From NCBI GenBank assembly GCA_020725525.1, contig DYEX01000117.1:1-38387 (forward strand): DNA of 38,387 nucleotides, in the 5' to 3' direction. The DNA comes from Desulfovirgula sp. (GTDB taxonomy: Bacteria; Bacillota; Desulfotomaculia; Desulfotomaculales; Desulfovirgulaceae). Below are positions 33,170-38,387 of the stretch, piece after piece; the first letter of the stretch is position 1, and each line of letters starts with the position of its first letter. The translations under genes were made by a program, and so were the position numbers. Under the pieces are notes generated by a model. That model saw only the letters and a program-made list of their open reading frames with translations. It was not told where the DNA came from and made no database searches.

Positions 33170-35188
33170 TTAGCTCATACTGTGGGGCAGGCGGTCGTGT
33201 AATTCGGCCACCTTGCTGTCGTTGAAGCGGTCCACGGTGGAAAGGTAACCAGTAATCCGCCGCACCCGCCGGATGGCTGCCGAGCCGCAGCGGGGACAGT
33301 TGTTCTCATTAATTACGCCCATCAAATTGCAGCCGGTACAGAAATCCACCGGGAAGTTAATGGCCGCGTAACCCATGTCGCTGGCCGCCATGTGGCGGAT
33401 AAGTGCTTCCACCGCCTCGGGGTTATGTACCGGCGGTGAGGCCATTTCCACATAGCTGATGTGACCCGCATTGCAGTATTTATGGTAGGGTCCCTCCAGG
33501 CTGATCTTCTCAAAGCTGTTGATGGGATAATATACCGGTATATGGAAGGAGTTGGTATAATATTCCCGGTCCGTCACCCCGGGAATAATACCGAACTCCC
33601 GCCGGTCTATCTGCACAAACCGCCCGGAAAGACCCTCGGCCGGTGTGGCCAGCAGGGTATAGTTCAGGTCATATTCCTCGCAGGCCTCATCAATGCGCCG
33701 GCGCATAAAGGCCACAATCTCCTGCCCCAGGGCCTGGGATTCCTCGCTCTGGCCGTGATGCCGGCCGGTTAAAGCCACCAGGGTTTCAGCCAGTCCGATA
33801 AAGCCCATGGCCAGGGTACCGTTGACAATGGCCGGCTCGATACAATCGTCTTCCTTCAGCCCCTCTGAACCCAGGTAAATGCCCTGACCCATGACGAAGG
33901 GCATGTCCTTGACCTTGAGTTTGGCCTGCACCCGGAAACGATGGTAAAGCTGCCTGATGACCAGGTCCATAACCTCCGACAAAAGCCCATAGAACCGCTT
34001 GAGATTTCGCTCGGCCTTTATGCCCAGCCGGGGCAGGTTGATCGTGGTGAAGGACAGGTTCCCCCTACCCGGCGTGACCTCCGGGCCCCGCCGGTTGGCC
34101 ATCACCCGGCTGCGGCACCCCATATAGGCCACCTGATCTCCGTAAGGACGGTTAAAGGAAGAATCCATAAAAGCGAAGGAAGGATTAAGCCTTTTACTGG
34201 CTACCCGAATGGCTAACTGGAACAGATCATAGTTCGGGTCCCCGGGATCAAAGTTAACCCCTTTCTGGACACGGAAAATGATGTTGGGAAAAATGGGGTT
34301 TTCTCCCCGCCCCAAACCGGCCTCATAGGCTAAAAGCAAATTGCGGGTTACCTTTCGCCCGGCCTCGGAAGTATCGGTGCCCAGGTTGATACTGGAAAAC
34401 GGCACCTGACTCCCCGCCCGGGAGTGCATGGAGTTGAGGTTATATACCAGAGCTTCCATGGCCTGGAATGTCTCGTTCTCATCGGCATTTTCCACAAAGG
34501 GGGCCATTTGCCGGTCAAAGAAGGGGAAAGACTGTCCGCCGAACATATCATTCTGTGAACTCTGCAGAATGATCGCCGCCAGGGCCGTAGCCGAGGTGGG
34601 CCGTTTCGGGGGCCGGATATACCCGTGCCCGGTATTAAACCCTTCGCTCAATAGCCTGTCTAACGGTAGCTGCAGGCAGTTCAAGGTTTTGGCGTACCAG
34701 TCCAGGTCGTGGATGTGGATGTCTCCCCGCATATGGGCATTGGAGAAATCCTCATCCAGAAGACGGGTGAGATAATATTTCTTGCTGGCCGCGCTGGCAA
34801 TCTGCAACATTTTGGCCGAGGGGGAATTGCCCACATTGGCATTTTCCCGGTTGGTTTCCTCCAGGATTTCCGCCACCGCATCCATTAAATCACCCTTGGC
34901 CTCCCGGATGCGGGTCCGTTTATCCCGGTAGAGGATATAGGCCTTGGCCGTACGGGCGTGACCGGCTTCAATGAGCACCTTTTCCACCACGTCCTGGACA
35001 TCTTCCACCCCGAAGACCTGGCCGTTGTACTTCTTCTTGAGCATCTTGAGGACTTCAATGGTGAGCTCCATGGCCGTCTGCCGGTCCTCACCGCCTACCG
35101 CCCGGGCGGCCTTAAAAATGGCATCGGTAATTTTAGTTTCATCGAAGGGCACTTCCCGCCCATCCCGCTTGCGGATAACCTTGAACAA
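33170..35188 (-). CDS. nrdD: Anaerobic ribonucleoside-triphosphate reductase
   Basis: A 672-residue class III ribonucleotide reductase that makes dNTPs from NTPs in the absence of oxygen. An N-terminal ATP-cone (about 3-90) with IRKRDGREVPFDETKI, a glycyl-radical core, the zinc-binding CTGCNLMG...CPRCGS, and the radical loop RRITGYLST with Gly647 are all present. It depends on the adjacent NrdG. The ATG start lies 103 bases after nrdR; the operon is probably controlled by the NrdR boxes upstream of nrdR. The enzyme is consistent with an anaerobic host. Confidence 0.96.
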   Translation of the reverse strand: MFKVIRKRDGREVPFDETKITDAIFKAARAVGGEDRQTAMELTIEVLKMLKKKYNGQVFGVEDVQDVVEKVLIEAGHARTAKAYILYRDKRTRIREAKGDLMDAVAEILEETNRENANVGNSPSAKMLQIASAASKKYYLTRLLDEDFSNAHMRGDIHIHDLDWYAKTLNCLQLPLDRLLSEGFNTGHGYIRPPKRPTSATALAAIILQSSQNDMFGGQSFPFFDRQMAPFVENADENETFQAMEALVYNLNSMHSRAGSQVPFSSINLGTDTSEAGRKVTRNLLLAYEAGLGRGENPIFPNIIFRVQKGVNFDPGDPNYDLFQLAIRVASKRLNPSFAFMDSSFNRPYGDQVAYMGCRSRVMANRRGPEVTPGRGNLSFTTINLPRLGIKAERNLKRFYGLLSEVMDLVIRQLYHRFRVQAKLKVKDMPFVMGQGIYLGSEGLKEDDCIEPAIVNGTLAMGFIGLAETLVALTGRHHGQSEESQALGQEIVAFMRRRIDEACEEYDLNYTLLATPAEGLSGRFVQIDRREFGIIPGVTDREYYTNSFHIPVYYPINSFEKISLEGPYHKYCNAGHISYVEMASPPVHNPEAVEALIRHMAASDMGYAAINFPVDFCTGCNLMGVINENNCPRCGSAAIRRVRRITGYLSTVDRFNDSKVAELHDRLPHSMS

Positions 35189-35291
35189 GTCGGTAGCCTC
35201 CTCTAACTAAGGTCTGCATCATGTCCGGCGGTCGTAGCTCCATGTGAAAGAAGTTCGTGGCGGCAACCCCAGCCATAATGTAAAGCCAAAC

Positions 35292-35747
35292 CTACGGGGT
35301 TTCGGAAAGGCGCTGGATTTCCTGCAAAAATTCCTGTACATCCCGGAACTCCCGGTATACCGAAGCAAAGCGCACATAAGCCACTTCATCCAGGACTCGC
35401 AGCCGTTCCATAACCATTTCACCGATGCACCGGCTGGAAACCTCCAGTTCCGCCGTGCTGCGCAATGCCCGCTCCACCTCATCCACCAGGGCCTCCAGGG
35501 CGGACATGGATACGGGGCGTTTCTGGCAGGCCTTGACCAGCCCGGCCACCAGTTTATTGCGGTTAAAAACCTCCCGCCGGCCGTCCTTTTTGACCACCAC
35601 CAGGGGAGGCTCATCCACCCGCTCGTAGGTGGTAAACCGCCGGCCACAACCAGCGCATTCCCGCCGGCGGCGGATGGAATACCCGTCTTCCGCCGGCCGG
35701 GAATCCAGCACCCGGCTTTCCGAAAAACCGCAAAAGGGACAGCGCAC
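35292..35747 (-). CDS. nrdR: Transcriptional repressor NrdR
   Basis: A 151-residue regulator with an N-terminal zinc ribbon ([22 protein letters not shown]...[15 protein letters not shown]) and a C-terminal ATP-cone that senses dATP/ATP ([22 protein letters not shown]). It represses ribonucleotide reductase genes when dATP is high. The start is GTG at 35747. The twin boxes upstream and the downstream nrdDG indicate that it controls its own operon. Confidence 0.96.
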   Translation of the reverse strand: MRCPFCGFSESRVLDSRPAEDGYSIRRRRECAGCGRRFTTYERVDEPPLVVVKKDGRREVFNRNKLVAGLVKACQKRPVSMSALEALVDEVERALRSTAELEVSSRCIGEMVMERLRVLDEVAYVRFASVYREFRDVQEFLQEIQRLSETP

Positions 35748-35825
35748 GCTGCTTCACCACTCTTTCCGCCAGAGGCCCTGGGGAGAAAAATACCACCGGA
35801 TAAAACAGAGCTTAACCTTTTCTTA

Positions 35826-35868
35826 ACATATATAGTATGCCTGGCGAAGACATTATACTATATATTGA
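35826..35868. promoter_or_regulatory. Two NrdR boxes over the nrdR promoter
   Basis: ACATATATAGTATG (35826-35839) and ATACTATATATTGA (35855-35868) match the NrdR box consensus ACACWATATYTWGT in inverted orientation, with 15 bases between them. The second overlaps a minus-strand TATAAT (35852-35857). The spacing of about three helical turns is typical for NrdR pairs. Confidence 0.88.
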
Positions 35869-35882
35869 AGCAGAACAAAAAC

Positions 35883-35954
35883 ATGAAAAGGGTACCCCTG
35901 ACGAAACCGCAAACGATTTACTCCTTCTTTGTCCATCAGAGGTACCCTTTTCAT
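35883..35954 (-). terminator. Long inverted repeat, probable terminator after ymxH
   Basis: ATGAAAAGGGTACCCCTGA (35883-35901) and TCAGAGGTACCCTTTTCAT (35936-35954) form a 19-bp stem with a loop of 34 bases. The single irregular pair is a G-U only in the minus-strand RNA. Runs of A and T flank it, so it may end minus-strand transcripts from ymxH. The unusually long loop also permits a MITE-like origin. Confidence 0.55.
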
Positions 35955-36033
35955 TTTTTTCCGTAGCGGTAGGGCCTGTCCACTTTCCATGCTTGAGAGA
36001 AGAAGCAACCATCCACCGTAAGTAAAGAGGATG

Positions 36034-36330
36034 TTAGAAGTAACGTTCTTTTCCGTTGCCAGGGAAACCGCCTTCGGGCCGTACATCGGCTATATCCCGC
36101 AGATCGATGAGGATTACATCCAGCCCTATTTTTTTAATCTTGTGCCAGGGAACCACAATCTCTTCTTCCCGGCCGAACAAGCCCAAAAGGCGATTTCCCT
36201 GACCGGGGAGAATAATGGCGCTAATGCGCCCATGTTCCAGGTCAATGTCAATATCCTTAATCGGCCCCATCCGGCGCCCGTCGGCAATATTGATCACTTC
36301 CCGCATGCGCAGGTCCGATACCTTTACCAT
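36034..36330 (-). CDS. ymxH: PRC-barrel sporulation protein YlmC/YmxH
   Basis: A 98-residue PRC-barrel protein. VKVSDLRMREVINIADGRRMGPIKDIDIDLEHGRI shows the barrel core, followed by ILPGQGNRLLGLFGREEEIVVPWHKIKKIGLDVILI. Members lie next to sigG in Bacillus and clostridia and are sporulation-associated; the function is unclear. I choose the ATG at 36330 with AGGGGTG ahead, six codons into the open frame. It follows spoIIR and precedes nrdR. Confidence 0.88.
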   Translation of the reverse strand: MVKVSDLRMREVINIADGRRMGPIKDIDIDLEHGRISAIILPGQGNRLLGLFGREEEIVVPWHKIKKIGLDVILIDLRDIADVRPEGGFPGNGKERYF

Positions 36331-36416
36331 TGCCTGCACCCCTGGCATATTATATGCTGCCAGGGGGTCAAGCTGAACCAGGGGCCAGGCGCACCTTCCC
36401 GAAAATCAATCTGCAG

Positions 36417-37298
36417 TTAACCCGCCACCCGGTTTTTCCAAAGGTGTCCGAACCAGCTTTGCGAATGAGCAAGGAAATCCAGGATCCGGAAACGAAACTC
36501 TACCGGCGTACCACCGGAAGAAGACGCTTTTAGAACAACACCCCCGTTTTCACCGTCCTGGTGGGCTGGAGCCAGGGTGGCTGCTGCGGGGGGCCCGGTC
36601 CATTTAAAGGCCGGCTGCGCTGACGACCCCATCCCGGCATCCACTTCCCCTTGTCTACCTCCCCCTTCCACCAAAGACAAGGGTTTTTGCTCCGGTTTTC
36701 CGCCAGCTATATTTGGTGCCGGCCCCAGGTCTGACCGGCCCGGTTTCTCCCGAACGCCGGTACAAGTTCCGGCGGAATCATGAAGGTCTACGAAGCACAG
36801 GGGGGGGAACAACACACACCACCAGTTGGCCCCGGCACCCCGGCCAATTACTACCCGTACCGCTTCATATTTACCGGCGGGCAGGGTCAGGTCATGAGGT
36901 TCGCCTGGATTGCCGGCAGCAGCCAGGTGGTAGGTTTTCACCGGAAACTGAAAGTGCCCCAGGGAAACGGCCACGGGGTAATCAGCTCCCGCAGCGTGGA
37001 TTTCTTGCCTGGCCAGTTGTTCCATGTAACCCAGATTGGCCCGGGCAATGATCCTGGCCTCTTCAATACTGCGGGCCTGCCGGAAGCGGGGAGCCATGGC
37101 CTGGACGATCACATCCCGCACCCGGTATTTGAGCGCCTGGTCGGCAGGTGAATCACTATTGGCAATGACGTGGAAGCGGATCAGGTGCCCGGGACGGTAA
37201 GGTTCAACCATCGCAGTCCGGTACCAACCCCAACCGGCCAGCAGGGCCACCGCGAGCACGCCCGTAACCAAAAGGCCGACCCGCCTTTGAATGAGCAT
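36417..37298 (-). CDS. spoIIR: Stage II sporulation protein R
   Basis: A 293-residue secreted signalling protein that triggers SpoIIGA to process pro-sigma-E in the mother cell. A signal-anchor (about 7-25) precedes the core with LIRFHVIANSDSPADQALKYRVRDVIV (about 39-65), and later the YEAVRVVIGRGAGANWWCVLFPPLCFVD motif typical of SpoIIR. A low-complexity stretch of about 85 residues (about 180-265, rich in Gly, Pro, Ala, Ser) is inserted before the C-terminal helix, so the protein is longer than the usual 220-230 residues. It lies downstream of sigG as in many clostridia. Confidence 0.92.
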   Translation of the reverse strand: MLIQRRVGLLVTGVLAVALLAGWGWYRTAMVEPYRPGHLIRFHVIANSDSPADQALKYRVRDVIVQAMAPRFRQARSIEEARIIARANLGYMEQLARQEIHAAGADYPVAVSLGHFQFPVKTYHLAAAGNPGEPHDLTLPAGKYEAVRVVIGRGAGANWWCVLFPPLCFVDLHDSAGTCTGVREKPGRSDLGPAPNIAGGKPEQKPLSLVEGGGRQGEVDAGMGSSAQPAFKWTGPPAAATLAPAHQDGENGGVVLKASSSGGTPVEFRFRILDFLAHSQSWFGHLWKNRVAG

Positions 37299-37413
37299 CT
37301 TTCCTGTTCCCCCATTACCAGAAAACCTTGCAAAATATTTATCCCATCCCTAGTGTTGCCCGTATTTCGACAGCTTAAACCTGCACATATCGGGGCACAG
37401 GAGCACAAAAAAA

Positions 37414-37462
37414 GCCGGTGAGTTTGTCCCCGGGAAGCGGGTATGAAGGGACGATCACCGGC
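37414..37462 (-). terminator. Terminator after sigG
   Basis: On the minus strand GCCGGTGA and TCACCGGC form an 8-bp stem with an inner GTCCC/GGGAC stem, followed by seven T (complement of 37407-37413). It lies about 40 bases after the sigG stop. Confidence 0.85.
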
Positions 37463-37503
37463 AGGGAACCACACGCGAAAGAGAAAGCCTGGAAAGCCTG
37501 TAA

Positions 37504-38277
37504 CTATAAATATTTGCGCATGTTACTTAATGCGGCCTTTTCCAGCCGGGATACCTGGGCCTGGGATATGCCGATTTCTTCTGCCACCTCCATCTGGGTT
37601 TTCCCCTCATAAAAACGCAGGGTCAGGATTAATTTTTCCCGATCGCTCAGTCGCCTTAAGGCGTCCCGGATGGCGATGTCTTCCAGCCAGTTATGGTCGT
37701 GGTTCTTTTCGTCCCTGATCTGGTCCATGACAAAGATGGGATCGCCGCCATCATGATAGATGGGTTCAAAAAGGGAAATGGGTTCCTGGATGGCATCCAG
37801 GGCAAAAACAATTTCTTCCCGGGGCAGCTTCAGTTCACTGGCAATTTCATTGATCGACGGTTCCCGGGAATACCTGTTTACCAGATTATCCCTGACCTGC
37901 AGGGCTTTGTAGGCTATATCCCTTAAAGAACGGCTTACGCGAATGGAATTGTTGTCCCTTAAATAACGGCGGATTTCACCAATGATCATGGGAACGGCGT
38001 AGGTGGAAAACTTAACATTCTGGGAAAGGTCAAAATTATCGATCGCCTTCATCAATCCGATGCAACCTACCTGAAAGAGGTCGTCCACATATTCACCGCG
38101 GTTGGTAAAACGCTGGATCACTGAGAGGACCAAGCGCAGGTTACCGTTAATCAACCGGGTTCGGGCTTCCTGGTCTCCGTTGTGCATTGCTTCAAACAGC
38201 TGGCGCATCTGGGCCCCCGTTAGCAGGGGGAGCTTTGAGGTGTTCACACCACTGATTTCTACCTTGTTCACCAGCAT
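37504..38277 (-). CDS. sigG: RNA polymerase sporulation sigma factor SigG
   Basis: A 257-residue forespore sigma factor. MLVNKVEISGVNTSKLPLL at the start is typical of SigG; region 2 reads DLFQVGCIGLMKAIDNFDLS and FSTYAVPMIIGEIRRYLRDN, and region 4 reads GKTQMEVAEEIGISQAQVSRLEKAAL. The frame is open upstream, but the ATG at 38277 with AGGTGG ahead fits the family start. It directs late forespore transcription. The sigE/spoIIGA genes normally upstream would lie outside the window. Confidence 0.96.
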   Translation of the reverse strand: MLVNKVEISGVNTSKLPLLTGAQMRQLFEAMHNGDQEARTRLINGNLRLVLSVIQRFTNRGEYVDDLFQVGCIGLMKAIDNFDLSQNVKFSTYAVPMIIGEIRRYLRDNNSIRVSRSLRDIAYKALQVRDNLVNRYSREPSINEIASELKLPREEIVFALDAIQEPISLFEPIYHDGGDPIFVMDQIRDEKNHDHNWLEDIAIRDALRRLSDREKLILTLRFYEGKTQMEVAEEIGISQAQVSRLEKAALSNMRKYL

Positions 38278-38387
38278 GGAAGTCCGCCCACCTCTTTTCA
38301 AGTATTATGCGATACTGTCGCATTACTAACTACCCAGGGCGGCGGTCGTCCCCCGTCGCTCCGTGCTACGGGCCGGACGAAACATCG
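38278..38387 (-). other. Upstream region of sigG, right edge of window
   Basis: It holds the sigG ribosome-binding site and a small TGCGA/TCGCA hairpin (about 38307-38322). I see no coding sequence and no convincing sigma-F promoter in what is available. Confidence 0.4.

Noticed and set aside
1-38387. tRNA or rRNA genes
   Set aside because: I saw no cloverleaf with a GGTTCRA-type T-loop and no rRNA sequence in the stretches between genes.
38278-38387. Sigma-F promoter in front of sigG
   Set aside because: No pair of GYATA and GGnnAnAnT with correct spacing is seen in the short upstream sequence available.

Overview
The window looks like a chromosomal segment of a spore-forming, anaerobic Firmicute of the Desulfotomaculum/Desulfofundulus/Pelotomaculum kind. 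This is inferred from the gene set and gene order (sigG, ymxH, spoIIR, nrdR, then sepF, yggT, ylmH, and ileS with a T-box leader), from an oxygen-independent class III ribonucleotide reductase, and from an oxygen-sensitive [4Fe-4S] 4-hydroxybutyryl-CoA dehydratase. Almost all genes lie on the minus strand, so they read from right to left.

Right part (about 21.5-38.4 kb): conserved housekeeping and sporulation genes. These are sigG, a PRC-barrel protein, spoIIR, an nrdR-nrdD-nrdG operon preceded by two NrdR boxes, an FmdB-type zinc-ribbon gene on the plus strand, a beta-CASP metallo-beta-lactamase nuclease, pgeF, phoP-phoR-pstB-phoU (without pstSCA), an HlyD-like membrane protein, and the division-associated yggS-sepF-proC-yggT-ylmH-yggU.

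Middle part (about 8.2-21.5 kb): a catabolic block sits between yggU and ileS. A GAF-PAS-AAA+-Fis sigma-54 activator is followed by its terminator, inverted-repeat candidate activator sites and a near-consensus -24/-12 promoter. The operon then encodes 4-hydroxybutyryl-CoA dehydratase, a small cysteine-containing unknown, a two-subunit GctAB-like CoA-transferase, an SDR dehydrogenase, an MFS carrier, thiolase, 3-hydroxybutyryl-CoA dehydrogenase and crotonase. Together these can convert a C4 acid such as 4-hydroxybutyrate, via crotonyl-CoA, to two acetyl-CoA. The block's left edge carries a hot-dog thioesterase whose leader is a remnant of hemB, next to a truncated ISNCY-type transposase. I read this as an inserted or rearranged island. 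A divergent iron-sulfur flavoprotein lies on its right side.

Left part (1-8.1 kb): a T-box leader and ileS, a gene-free stretch of about 770 bases, a 105-residue unknown with its own promoter and terminator, glcD-glcF, a Spo0M-like protein, and a cyclic-di-AMP (ydaO-type) riboswitch that controls a gene beyond the left edge.

The most striking element is in the gene-free stretch (4513-4909). It reads as an RNA of about 400 nt on the plus strand, opposite to both neighbours. A 15-bp stem closes an apparent eight-way junction of long hairpins with repeated GAGCNAA-like linkers and recurrent GGGUC/GGCUC pairings. By hand count about 23 pairs are G-U on the plus strand and would be A-C mismatches on the minus strand, which fixes the coding strand. 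I could not match it to a known RNA class.
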